Shown here: one piece after another, positions 10,581-18,513 of the stretch | How positions within the stretch are numbered: position 1 is the first letter of the stretch | Layout of the letters: every line of letters begins with the position of its first letter | Assembly (NCBI GenBank): GCA_016699735.1 | Contig: CP065008.1 | Span: forward strand, 1 to 64,000 | Source: Alphaproteobacteria bacterium | GTDB taxonomy: Bacteria > Pseudomonadota > Alphaproteobacteria > Micavibrionales > Micavibrionaceae | DNA: 64,000 bases | Direction of reading: 5' to 3' | Made by a program: the position numbers and the translations under genes | Notes under the pieces: model-generated | Told to the model about the DNA's origin: nothing | Database searches by the model: none | Seen by the model: the letters and a program-made list of their open reading frames with translations, nothing else

Positions 10581-10623
10581 TGAGGCGCCATAGAATCCGC
10601 AGCACGGATTCTATGGCGCCTCA
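10581..10623. repeat. Perfect 19-bp inverted repeat with 5-base loop
   Basis: TGAGGCGCCATAGAATCCG at 10581-10599 is exactly mirrored at 10605-10623 around the loop CAGCA. Neither side has a T run, so it is not a standard intrinsic terminator. It lies between the divergent deacetylase and fic genes. The whole 10463-10767 gap (305 bases) contains no gene that I can support. Confidence 0.85.
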
Positions 10624-10641
10624 AACGGCTTGTCAACAAAA

Positions 10642-10750
10642 TAGTGGCAAAAATAGCGGCAAATTTATTGTTTTTTAAAGGCTCATGTATATTCTAACCC
10701 TATATTATAAGTAACAAACTTATCAAAAATTAGTGGCATAGTTAGTGGCA
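10642..10750 (+). promoter_or_regulatory. Paired TAGTGGCA direct repeats upstream of fic
   Basis: TAGTGGCA occurs at 10642, 10731 and 10743, and TAGCGGCA at 10654. They form two pairs, each with exactly 12 bases between copy starts. The second pair ends 17 bases before the fic ATG, in a very AT-rich stretch. Such phased pairs could be operator half-sites; no regulator is identified. Confidence 0.4.
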
Positions 10751-10767
10751 TAAATAAAGGCGCTTAA

Positions 10768-11952
10768 ATGACAGAAGGCATTGGATTGATGGAACCACTC
10801 TTGCCGCCTGAGGGTATAGAGACCTTGAATGACCTTGCAATCGATCTTGTTTTCAAAGCAAGCGGCTTTGCAGGAACGCTCAATCCTGTCGTTAGAAAAT
10901 CCCTGGGCAGTCTAGTCCGCTCCATGAATTGCTACTATTCAAACTTAATTGAAGGACATGATACCACTCCAAGAGAAATTGATAGGGCGCTCGCAAAAGA
11001 TTATTCAAACGAACCAAAAAAGCGGGCGCTCCAGGAATTGGCCGTTGCTCACATAGAAGTTCAAAAAATGATTGATGATGGATTGGCGCCTGATTTTTAT
11101 CCGCTTTCTTCAGAATATGGAAAATGGATTCATGGGGCGTTTTATGAGCGCTTGCCTGAAGAATTGCGTTGGACTCCAGAAGATCCGGACACAGGTGTAA
11201 AAAAAAGAGTAATTCCGGGCATGTACAGAGATGGAATGGTAAGTGTCGGACTACACATTCCAGTAAAACCTGAAAATATTGACAGGTTTCTAACGCGCTT
11301 TGATCAAGCTTATGATGTAGCCAGACTTTCCAGGCTTCAGCGAATTATTTCTATCGCAGCCTCCCATCATCGTTATGCATGGATACATCCCTTTTACGAT
11401 GGCAATGGGCGGGTTGTGCGCCTGATGTCCCACGCCGCCTTTAAGAAAATGGATGTGGGGACTGAATTATGGTCGGTAGCAAGAGGGCTTGCACGGCGAA
11501 AAGACGATTATAAAGCTTTATTACAAGCGGCTGACGAACCACGGCGCGGCGATCTGGATGGGCGTGGTACCTTATCTCAGGAAGCATTGATAGATTTTTG
11601 CAGATTTTTTCTAAGTATCTGCATAGATCAAGTAGAATTTATGAGTAGTCTTCTTGATTATAAAACGCTATCTGAGCGCATAAGGATCCATGTTGATGAA
11701 ATGATTGCTCTAAAAGAATTGCCAAAAGGGAGTTATGCCCTTTTAAGGGAAGCGCTATTAGTTGGCGAATTTGAACGGGGCAAAGTCGAAGATATTACTG
11801 GCTTCAAAAATCGTGCAGCCAGAGATGTCCTATATGCCCTTACAAAAAAAGGGTTTTTGGTTTCAGATACGCCGCGGGGACCGATAAGACTGGGATTCCC
11901 TATTGATGTCATCGAAAGATGGTTTCCATTACTTTATCCAGCCACAAAATAA
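10768..11952 (+). CDS. Fic domain protein (AMPylase-type) with N-terminal inhibitory motif
   Basis: Fic enzymes transfer AMP or a related nucleotide moiety to target hydroxyls. This 394-residue protein has the catalytic motif HPFYDGNGRVVR (about residues 207-218) with the essential His, and upstream YSNLIEGHDT (about 57-66), which fits the alpha-inh motif (S/T)xxxE(G/N) of self-inhibited class II Fic proteins. A C-terminal winged-helix-like segment (KVEDITGFKNRAARDVLYALTKKGFL) follows, as in many Fic/DUF4172-type regulators. The gene is strikingly AT-rich against its neighbours. It lies just outside the 26-bp att copy at 12024, so it is not inside the element as delimited here, but it may itself be acquired. 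No antitoxin-like small gene is adjacent. Confidence 0.85.
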   Translation: MTEGIGLMEPLLPPEGIETLNDLAIDLVFKASGFAGTLNPVVRKSLGSLVRSMNCYYSNLIEGHDTTPREIDRALAKDYSNEPKKRALQELAVAHIEVQKMIDDGLAPDFYPLSSEYGKWIHGAFYERLPEELRWTPEDPDTGVKKRVIPGMYRDGMVSVGLHIPVKPENIDRFLTRFDQAYDVARLSRLQRIISIAASHHRYAWIHPFYDGNGRVVRLMSHAAFKKMDVGTELWSVARGLARRKDDYKALLQAADEPRRGDLDGRGTLSQEALIDFCRFFLSICIDQVEFMSSLLDYKTLSERIRIHVDEMIALKELPKGSYALLREALLVGEFERGKVEDITGFKNRAARDVLYALTKKGFLVSDTPRGPIRLGFPIDVIERWFPLLYPATK

Positions 11953-12023
11953 ACTCTCCGTAAAAACACCAAAAGAACCTTGCCCTTCAAGGCTTTGGCG
12001 GGTTTTCGGGAGGGTCTGAACAG

Positions 12024-12049
12024 AATGGCGGAGAAGACAGGATTCGAAC
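12024..12049. repeat. Attachment site copy (distal end), 3' fragment of tRNA-Ser
   Basis: Twenty-six bases identical to 43294-43319, covering CCA, the discriminator base, the acceptor 3' strand and part of the T arm of tRNA-Ser read on the minus strand. Identity ends at 12050, so this is a remnant of integration and not a tRNA gene. Confidence 0.9.
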
Positions 12050-12163
12050 GAAAACGGCTTCCTCGAATAAATATGCTATTCCAGATACTTAGAAACTTTC
12101 GTCCGCGTTTGTATAGAAAGTTGTGTCCCACAGGATCGCCATTCTTGTGTCCCATATACTCGA

Positions 12164-12352
12164 TCAATCAGATGCAGACTTTGCGAGTTCGATCGCACGG
12201 CTCATGAGGGCAGACCCTGCTCTGTCGTTTCTTAGCTCAGTCTCCAGCCGCTCGAAGATTGGCAAGTACTTGTCGCCATAGCGAGCAACGATTCGGGCTG
12301 CCAGAACAACCACTTCTTCCAGATTACGCTCCGTTATCCCCATAGCTGTCAC
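12164..12352 (-). CDS. Small hypothetical protein downstream of the AlpA-like gene
   Basis: A 62-residue, probably helical protein (RNLEEVVVLAARIVARYG, then ERLETELR). Its ATG overlaps the stop of the AlpA-like gene in an ATGA arrangement (12349-12352), which supports that it is real and translationally coupled. No family recognised. It is the last gene before the att copy. Confidence 0.6.
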   Translation of the reverse strand: MTAMGITERNLEEVVVLAARIVARYGDKYLPIFERLETELRNDRAGSALMSRAIELAKSASD

Positions 12353-12672
12353 TCCAGATGCTGCAAGCTGTCGCTGTCCGCGAAACTTCCTGTGGATTGT
12401 TCGCCCTCGACGCGACGGTATCCCTTCGGGTCGCGAATCCAGTCATGGATGTCGCGCAGATAGAACGCCTTGCGCATCGAACTCCTCTTGCCCGAAAGCT
12501 TGTGGGGCTTCGGGAAGGTGCCGTTGTGCACGCGGCGGTCGATCTCCTGGCGCGAGATGCCGCACAGACGGGCGGCGAGTTTGATCGGGATCAGCGCGTT
12601 GCTCTGGATCATCAACGCGGCTGTGACCTGCGCGTCGAACTCCGGCTTGATACTCATGGTGAAGTCTGTCAT
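12349..12672 (-). CDS. AlpA-like helix-turn-helix protein (possible excisionase/regulator)
   Basis: The 107-residue protein contains LIPIKLAARLCGISRQEIDRRV, then GTFPKPHKL and AFYLRDIHDWIRD: the winged-HTH layout of the AlpA/MerR-like excisionase family, where residues choose a recognition helix and end in a W-containing strand. In P4-type elements AlpA controls integrase expression and excision, so here it would be the directionality factor. It lies at the end of the element opposite the integrase, but the two would be adjacent in the excised circle. No annotated gene precedes it for 700 bases. Confidence 0.75.
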   Translation of the reverse strand: MTDFTMSIKPEFDAQVTAALMIQSNALIPIKLAARLCGISRQEIDRRVHNGTFPKPHKLSGKRSSMRKAFYLRDIHDWIRDPKGYRRVEGEQSTGSFADSDSLQHLE

Positions 12673-13373
12673 GGCTTTCGCCCACCGTTCTTCTTCTCGG
12701 AACGGTCTTCCCCGTGTGAGCCCCTTGGGAATATTCGCCGTTCCGTGGCCATAGAAAAGGGGCTCTCCTTTTCATTAAATCTGAATCTTCTTAAGGCTTC
12801 GTTAAGAACTCCCCGGAAACCCGCGCTGGAAGCCAAGTTTCGTTGCTGCCCCTGCGAAGGTGCGCACTGTTCCGCTGCCATTGCCGGGTGGCGTTCCGTG
12901 AACGCTGACCGTCTCTCCTGATCCTTCACCGGATAAAGGGGCCAGAGCACGCCGTCTGTCCTTTCGGAGTGCCTTCTCCTTCTTGCTGTTCTGCCATCGC
13001 TGATTCCCTTGTCCTCGATCTGACATTCGCAGCGGGTGTCTGCCGCGCCTGTTACCGCCGACGAATGGAACGGGGGCGGTTGCCTGTTCAAAGCGCGGGA
13101 TGGTGGCTCTGGTTTCTGCGGTGTTTGCTCACCTGCTTTTTGACGGACGGGACCGGAACCTCATTGCCAGCCTTGATGCGTGACATGCTGGCAGACAGGC
13201 GGCCGGGTTCAAAGAGTTTTACCCCTCCGCTCGACTAAGGCCGCACGCAGCCAAGTCTCGCTGGACGGTCCCCCACAAAACGTTTTGAGCCCGGCCTTTC
13301 TCCTGTCTGCTGCTTGCTATGCCACGCGGCTGGAATGGTCCGGCCCGCGAACCCTCAAAAAGGAGCAAACATC
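12673..13373. other. Gene-poor stretch upstream of AlpA-like gene
   Basis: About 700 bases without a convincing gene. Minus-strand ORFs at 12669-13091 (140 codons) and 12802-13026 (74 codons) overlap in different frames and have no recognisable domain; the first ends in an ATGA overlap with the AlpA-like start, so a short coupled leader peptide is possible. A hairpin of GAAAAGG and CCTTTTC arms lies near 12750-12772. It probably holds the divergent promoters for 12672 and 13374. Confidence 0.4.
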
Positions 13374-13604
13374 ATGACCGCAGAAACCGAAAACACCGCC
13401 GCCGCGCCTTCCACCGAACAGGCCACGAACCGCCCCACCCACATCGTCCGCAAGAAGATGGGGCGCGGCAAGAATGCCGACTTCGAAACGCTCGGAGTCG
13501 CCTGGGACCGGGGCGATGGCAGTTTCTACATCAAGCCCTACGGCACGCAGATCATCGAGGGCGGCTTCTACGTCTTCCCGGTGAAAGAGGAGAGCGGCCA
13601 ATAG
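13374..13604 (+). CDS. Small hypothetical protein
   Basis: A 76-residue protein (HIVRKKMGRGKNADFETLGVAWDRGDGSFYIKPYG). The start at 13374 is chosen because AAAAGGAG stands 7 bases before it; upstream ATG 13314 lacks this. The C-terminal part looks like a short beta-rich fold common as an accessory protein on alphaproteobacterial plasmids and elements, but I recognise no named family. Its stop lies inside a terminator hairpin. Confidence 0.65.
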   Translation: MTAETENTAAAPSTEQATNRPTHIVRKKMGRGKNADFETLGVAWDRGDGSFYIKPYGTQIIEGGFYVFPVKEESGQ

Positions 13605-13615
13605 GCCGCTCTTTT
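13592..13615 (+). terminator. Intrinsic terminator overlapping the stop codon
   Basis: GAGCGGCC, loop AATA, GGCCGCTC, then TTTT. The 8-bp stem spans the stop codon of the 76-residue gene. Confidence 0.75.
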
Positions 13616-13649
13616 CCGGGCAACAGCAAGCATGGAAAGGACGCACACC

Positions 13650-13988
13650 ATGGCGACATCGGAATGCAACGCCTGCGGCGGAACGCTGCACTGGGACTGG
13701 ACCGAAGCCTTTGCCAAATTCGGCTTTGGCGACGGCGACGGACAGATCGAAACCTGGCAGGTCGAGGACGTTCTCACGGAGGCCGGCTACACCGTCACGG
13801 TCGAGGGGTGGGGGCTGCATAACACCGTCATCACCTCAATCCTGAAGGACGGCATCGAGCAGATTCCCTACACCAACGCGGACTACCGCTTCGGCTACGA
13901 TGATCCGCGCAACTACTTCCCCGCCGATCTCGTGCGGCTGCTCGATGAGGCACTGCCGCCAAACACACGCTATCCCTACGTCTGGTGA
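13650..13988 (+). CDS. Small hypothetical protein with Cys pair
   Basis: A 112-residue acidic protein starting SECNACGGTLHWDW; the CxxC could bind zinc but no second pair is seen. ATG 13650 is preferred over 13632 because GGAAAGGAC precedes it at good spacing. It is followed by a strong hairpin. Family unknown. Confidence 0.6.
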   Translation: MATSECNACGGTLHWDWTEAFAKFGFGDGDGQIETWQVEDVLTEAGYTVTVEGWGLHNTVITSILKDGIEQIPYTNADYRFGYDDPRNYFPADLVRLLDEALPPNTRYPYVW

Positions 13989-14002
13989 AGCCGGACGTCC
14001 CA

Positions 14003-14029
14003 ACCCTGCGGCGTTTCGTGCCGCAGGGT
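14003..14029 (+). terminator. Strong stem-loop after the 112-residue gene
   Basis: ACCCTGCGGC, seven-base loop, GCCGCAGGGT. It lies 14 bases after the stop at 13988 and is followed by CTTCCCTTGTT, a weak U tract. Confidence 0.55.
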
Positions 14030-14249
14030 CTTCCCTTGTTCATGCGCCTTTGCCAGTGCTGAGCGAAGACAATTGGAGTCAGCTACAAGCGTGCCGCAGA
14101 GCCGACACCATTTCTCAGTTGTTCTGCCAGAAAGCCGCCCGCTTTTCTTATCGCCAACGCTGATGGGATCGGGCGGCAAAAAAATGAATTGACGAGAACC
14201 ATTTCAAAACCGCATACAAGCTAGAGGCTTGTAAGGGACCATCGTTATC

Positions 14250-14606
14250 ATGGAAGCGTGGTTGGGTGTATTGGTCATGGGAATGTTGTTGGCTTTTTTG
14301 AATAGTTTCAGTAAGAGATCGGGGGAGGTTCTTGCCGATAGAATGTGGCCGTGGTTGCGTTCAATATTCGGGCGATCTGCACAACATGACCAAGCAAAAC
14401 CTCAAACTAAGCCCGTTCCGTTAGTCCCCGACCAAGAACCTATGGCGGCGGTTTCTGAGCCAGCATCAGTAGTGCCGCCTCCCTTCATTGAGGTAGAGGA
14501 TTGCCCAAACTCAGAATTGTCGGGGAACACAATTGACGCAGGCCAACTGCTGAAGGCTAAGAACAGCCCAAACCTGAAGATCGAGAACAACATTCGTCAG
14601 AAGTGA
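14250..14606 (+). CDS. Small membrane-anchored hypothetical protein
   Basis: A 118-residue protein with an N-terminal hydrophobic helix (about residues 3-18, AWLGVLVMGMLLAFLN), a proline-rich linker, and a C-terminal half (PNSELSGNTIDAGQLLKAKN) reminiscent of short beta-helix-like repeats. Codon use is more AT-rich than the adjacent genes. No family recognised. Confidence 0.5.
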   Translation: MEAWLGVLVMGMLLAFLNSFSKRSGEVLADRMWPWLRSIFGRSAQHDQAKPQTKPVPLVPDQEPMAAVSEPASVVPPPFIEVEDCPNSELSGNTIDAGQLLKAKNSPNLKIENNIRQK

Positions 14607-14978
14607 ATGCATCGGACTTCGAGCGAATTAGTGCAGCCCTTCAGTCCGTCTCCCTGCGGCAATCCGCTTGGGTACGCCAGCGCCGTCCTGCGCTATAGGG
14701 GCCAGCTGCCAGTCCCAAGCATTCAGGTGCGAAATGAGATATTCACTTGTCTTGGCGCTGCCAGCACAAACCGAATTGCTTGCCACCCCGCGTACGGCAA
14801 CGCCGGAGCAGGGGACACGCGGCAAGCGCCATGTTATGACGCCTCCTGCGTCTGAGAGGCCGTGAGGTCCGAAGACGCCGTCATCCGTGAGTTGGAAAGA
14901 AGCGCGGCGCTTTGGTTTCGCGCCCGCAGCATAGTTCCGGTTTTGGGGAACCCGGCGCTAAGGATGACCGCAAGATAT

Positions 14979-15035
14979 GTGCGTGTAGTACAAACGAAAT
15001 AAAATTTCGTCTGTCCTCTTACGCACCATCTTGCC
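14979..15035. other. Candidate origin of transfer
   Basis: An inner hairpin ACGAAAT, AAA, ATTTCGT (14994-15010) lies inside outer arms GTGCGT (14979-14984) and ACGCAC (15021-15026). The outer arm is followed by ATCTTGCC at 15028-15035, one base different from the ATCCTGCC core at nick sites of many MOBP relaxases. A hairpin beside a nick-like site, an RHH protein gene 0.5 kb away and a leading-region gene set downstream fit an oriT. This is inference. Confidence 0.3.
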
Positions 15036-15180
15036 AAAGGGAGGCGTGCCGCCCCCTGTTGGATACCCCCTGCGGCGGGCGCAATCCGGCATCGAGCCCG
15101 ATGTGCGCCCGTGCAACGTGTGGCCGTTGCATCGCCAGTCAGGGCCTTCGTTCCCCGACACCCTGACCCTTTCAGGGCGA

Positions 15181-15425
15181 CCAAGGGAGCCTTCGGCGCT
15201 CCCCTGGACCCTATCGAACAGGGCGGAGCTGTCTGCGCTCCCCCTGTACCCCCATCGACCAAAGAGCCTTCGCGCCCTTTGGAAACCTGACCACCACTTC
15301 GCGGGTTGGATGCGCGCCAACCTCATCGCGGTTGGATTGCGACCGGGGAGATGTCGGTTCTGCCCCGGTCCCCACCCGGCAGGGCGGAGGCTTCGGCGCT
15401 CCCCCTTGCAACCCCCATCCGGCAA
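15181..15425. repeat. Three related hairpin-forming repeat units
   Basis: Copies start near 15181, 15219 and 15380. The second and third begin CAGGGCGGAG, pass through GCGCTCCCCC and end with CCCCCATC followed by CAAAG. Each can fold through GGAG/CTCC arms. A further separate hairpin AAGGGGCCATGGCCCCTT lies at about 15425-15442. Confidence 0.6.
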
Positions 15426-15565
15426 AGGGGCATGGCCCCTTGTGCAATCCGGCTGGCCCGCCTGCCCACCCCTGTCCGGAACCGGAGAGGAAACCATTCC
15501 TTCCGGCCTCGGTGCAGGTTGGTGCGTTTTGCTGCACAATTGCGGCTCACCCCTTTCCCCCGGAT

Positions 15566-15769
15566 ATGCAGCCGCCTATGCCACGGTCGAAACCGCCCAA
15601 GCGTTTCACGATCTCCCTTGATGCCGGGGACTATGAAGCCCTGCGCAAACTCGCCGAAGCGCAGCGTCCGAAGCTGCCGCTCCAGTACGTTGTGCGGCTG
15701 GCTGTCCGGCGCTTTCTCGACCAGCCGGAAGCCACGCTGCTCCGGCCCGCCGGAGATGAATCCCGGTGA
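15566..15769 (+). CDS. Ribbon-helix-helix DNA-binding protein
   Basis: A 67-residue protein with the RHH pattern: a short beta strand RFTISLDAGDYEAL, helix one LRKLAEAQR, then VVRLAVRRFLDQ. This is the CopG/MetJ-like fold used by plasmid accessory and relaxosome proteins and by antitoxins. The start may be 15566 or 15578. Being directly after the hairpin-rich segment, it could bind there as an auxiliary transfer or autoregulatory protein; this is inference. No RBS of note. Confidence 0.65.
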   Translation: MQPPMPRSKPPKRFTISLDAGDYEALRKLAEAQRPKLPLQYVVRLAVRRFLDQPEATLLRPAGDESR

Positions 15770-15881
15770 AGCGCGCCGACGCAGTCATCAGGCCGCCCTA
15801 CGCCATCGGATCTAGCCGCCGGGTTCAAGCCGTTCCCGGACCTGCACGGCATCCGCTCCTGAACACGTTGGAGGCGGCGCG

Positions 15882-18419
15882 ATGAGCCAACCTGCTTTGA
15901 GCCAACCTGCTTTCGCTGACACGTCCGAGTTCTACCGCGTCGATGCGGTCCTCAAACTCGATCCGCGCAGACGGTCCGACCTCGGGCAGTACATGACGCC
16001 CGCACCGATTGCGCGGTTCATGGCCAGCCTGTTTTCCGATGTCTCGGGCGATATCCGCCTGCTCGATCCCGGCGCAGGCGTCGGCTCGCTGACGGCCGCG
16101 TTCGTCGAGCGGATCAGCTCTGCCCCGGAGAAGCCCCGTTCGGTCGTGTTTGTCGCCTACGAGATTGAGCCGGTGTTGGCCTCCTATCTGCGCAATACGC
16201 TGGATGAATCCGTGGCGCAGTGCCGCCATGTGCAGATCACAGCGCGCAGCGCGCTCCACGAGGACGACTTCATCCTCGGGCACAAATGGGGAGCGCAGCC
16301 AGACATCTTCAACGGTGCGCGCGACGACGAGGGCCGCTTCTCGCATGTCCTGATGAATCCCCCTTACAAGAAGATCAATTCAGACTCCGCGCACCGGGCG
16401 GCTCTGCGCACAGCGGGCATCGAAACCTCCAACCTTTACACCGCCTTCATGTTCCTGGCCGCACAGCGTTTGCGCGCGGGCGGCGAGATGGTCGCCATCG
16501 TGCCCCGGTCGTTTTGCAATGGACCGTACTTCAAACCTTTCCGCGAGCAGTTCTTCGCCATGATGGGTTTGCACCGCATCCACATCTTCGAGAGACGTAA
16601 CAGCGCCTTCAAAGGCGATGAAGTCCTGCAGGAGAACATCATCCTGCACGCCATCAAGGGCGCGAAGCCGTCCACAGTGACGATCAGCACGAGCCACGGC
16701 GGGGATTTTCATCGGGATGCCGACGGAACTTGCGTTGCCGAAGACATGACTCAGCGCACTGTTCCGTATGGCAGCGTCATCCGCACGAACGATCCCGACC
16801 GCTTCGTCCATATCGCCGTCAATGAGTTGGAACAGGGGATCGTGGACCGCATGGCCCATTTCACGGCCACGCTGACCGATCTTGGCATAGACGTATCCAC
16901 CGGACCCGTTGTGGATTTCCGGTTGAAAGATGATCTGCGCGCCCAGCCCGAGAAGGGAACCGTCCCGCTTCTTTACGCCGCACATTTCCAGAATCGCGCA
17001 CTCGTCTGGCCCAAGGTGATGAAGAAGCCCAACGCGATTGCTGTCTCGCCCGACAGCCGCCGATGGCTTTGGGAGAACAAGGGGCATTTCGTTGTGACGA
17101 AGCGCTTTACCTCAAAGGAAGAGCGCCGCCGGATCGTCGCGTCCGTTTACGGCTCCGACCTGCCGGGAGAGCTGATCGGATTCGAGAACCACCTGAACGT
17201 CTTTCATGCCAAGCAGGCCGGGCTTTCCGCCGACCTGGCGCGGGGCCTTGCTCTTTATCTGAACGGCAGTCTCGTGGACCGCTACTTCCGGCAGTTCAAC
17301 GGCCACACGCAGGTCAACGCGACCGATCTCCGGTCGCTCAAATATCCGGGCCGGGAGGTTCTTGAGCGCATCGGGCAGCACGCGAACGGCGCAACCCTCT
17401 CCCAACACGACATCGACACCATCATCGAGGGGGAGCTATCCCATATGGCCAACGACAAGAACCCGCTGCGGGCGCAAGCCAAGATCGACGACGCCCTCAA
17501 AATCCTCACGGCGCTCGGGATGCCGCGCGGCCAGCGCAATGAGCGCTCAGCCTTGACGTTGCTGGCGCTCCTCAATCTCAGGCCGGAGGGAGCATGGAAT
17601 GTGCTTGAGCGTCCGCTCATGGGCATCACGCCGATCATGGATTTCACGCGCGAACATTTTGGCCGCGAATATGCGCCCAACACGCGGGAAACCTTCCGCC
17701 GCCAGACCATGCACCAGTTCGTCGAAGCCGGCATCGCGCTCTACAACCCCGACGACCCGGCGCGGCCCGTCAACAGCCCCAAAGCCTGTTACCAGATCAG
17801 TGAGGAAGCCTACGCCGTCATCCTGACTTTCGGGACCGATGCTTGGAAAGGAACGCTGGATGTTTACCTTGAAGGGCAGGAAACGCTCGCTGCCAAGTGG
17901 GCGAAACATCGGGAGATGCAGATGATCCCCGTGCAGGTCGCGGACGGAACAGAGATCACGCTCACGCCCGGTGCGCACAGCGAACTCATCAAGAAAATCA
18001 TCGCCGACTTCGCCCCGCGCTTCGCGCCCGGAGCCGAGGTCATCTATGTCGGCGATACGGGCGACAAGGTGGGCTACTTCCAGAAAGAGCGGCTCGCCGC
18101 GCTCGGCGTCACGGTAGACCGACACGGCAAGATGCCGGACGTGGTGCTCTACTTTGGAAAGAAGGACTGGCTGCTTCTCGTCGAATCCGTCACCAGCCAC
18201 GGCCCGGTCGATTCCAAACGCCACAACGAACTGGCCACGCTTTTCAAAGGCGCAAAGCCCGGCCTTGTGTACGTTACCGCATTCCCGGATCGCGGGATCA
18301 TGGGGCGTTACCTGGGCGAAATCTCATGGGAAACGGAAGTCTGGTGCGCTGATGCGCCCAGCCATCTGATCCACTTCAACGGCGAGCGCTTTCTCGGCCC
18401 TTATGAAGAGAGCAAGTAG
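15882..18419 (+). CDS. Fused type II restriction-modification enzyme: N6-adenine methylase plus BsuBI/PstI-type endonuclease
   Basis: The 845-residue protein joins two enzymes. Residues about 30-290 form an Eco57I/M.BsuBI-like methyltransferase: QYMTPAPIARFM, SAM motif LLDPGAGVGSL (about 61-71) and catalytic NPPY (about 155). Residues about 320-510 are a probable target-recognition segment. Residues about 530-700 look like the helical N-domain of BsuBI/PstI endonucleases (KIDDALKILTALGMPRGQRN). The C-terminus has the nuclease pattern: IYVGDTGDKVGYF, then PDVVLYFGKKDWLLLVESV (about 751-769) holding the D and E-x-K-like residues, then HNELATLF and YVTAFPDR. One polypeptide doing both jobs is unusual for this family, which is normally two genes. 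The N-terminus contains a duplicated SQPA(L/F) motif from a 15-bp direct repeat. It lies upstream of SIR2-HerA on the same strand (94-base gap). Confidence 0.85.
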   Translation: MSQPALSQPAFADTSEFYRVDAVLKLDPRRRSDLGQYMTPAPIARFMASLFSDVSGDIRLLDPGAGVGSLTAAFVERISSAPEKPRSVVFVAYEIEPVLASYLRNTLDESVAQCRHVQITARSALHEDDFILGHKWGAQPDIFNGARDDEGRFSHVLMNPPYKKINSDSAHRAALRTAGIETSNLYTAFMFLAAQRLRAGGEMVAIVPRSFCNGPYFKPFREQFFAMMGLHRIHIFERRNSAFKGDEVLQENIILHAIKGAKPSTVTISTSHGGDFHRDADGTCVAEDMTQRTVPYGSVIRTNDPDRFVHIAVNELEQGIVDRMAHFTATLTDLGIDVSTGPVVDFRLKDDLRAQPEKGTVPLLYAAHFQNRALVWPKVMKKPNAIAVSPDSRRWLWENKGHFVVTKRFTSKEERRRIVASVYGSDLPGELIGFENHLNVFHAKQAGLSADLARGLALYLNGSLVDRYFRQFNGHTQVNATDLRSLKYPGREVLERIGQHANGATLSQHDIDTIIEGELSHMANDKNPLRAQAKIDDALKILTALGMPRGQRNERSALTLLALLNLRPEGAWNVLERPLMGITPIMDFTREHFGREYAPNTRETFRRQTMHQFVEAGIALYNPDDPARPVNSPKACYQISEEAYAVILTFGTDAWKGTLDVYLEGQETLAAKWAKHREMQMIPVQVADGTEITLTPGAHSELIKKIIADFAPRFAPGAEVIYVGDTGDKVGYFQKERLAALGVTVDRHGKMPDVVLYFGKKDWLLLVESVTSHGPVDSKRHNELATLFKGAKPGLVYVTAFPDRGIMGRYLGEISWETEVWCADAPSHLIHFNGERFLGPYEESK

Positions 18420-18513
18420 ATGGTCATGCGCCATCCCGGCTAACGCCTTATGAAAATCCGTTCAAACAATTCAAAGTTGACGAAGGGCCGTACCGCTGTG
18501 TACTGACTGGACA

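Larger units (their letters stand above)
14607..15565. other. Long gene-free, hairpin-rich segment (possible oriT/leading-region control)
   Basis: No supported gene in about 960 bases. Open frames here are GC-driven and low in complexity. Structure includes a nested hairpin at 14979-15026 and three related hairpin units at 15181-15425. The last feature before the RHH gene is this segment, and all element genes from 15.5 to 26.3 kb read away from it. Confidence 0.5.

Noticed and set aside
12024..12049. Second tRNA-Ser gene
   Set aside because: Only 26 bases of the 3' end are present; acceptor 5' strand, D arm and anticodon arm are missing.
15181..15425. CRISPR array
   Set aside because: Repeats are few, unequal in spacing and palindromic inside; no cas genes in the window.
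15031..15621. Open frame of 196 codons on the plus strand in the hairpin-rich segment
   Set aside because: Proline/arginine-rich, no RBS, no domain, and it overlaps structured repeats in a GC-rich region where stops are rare in several frames.
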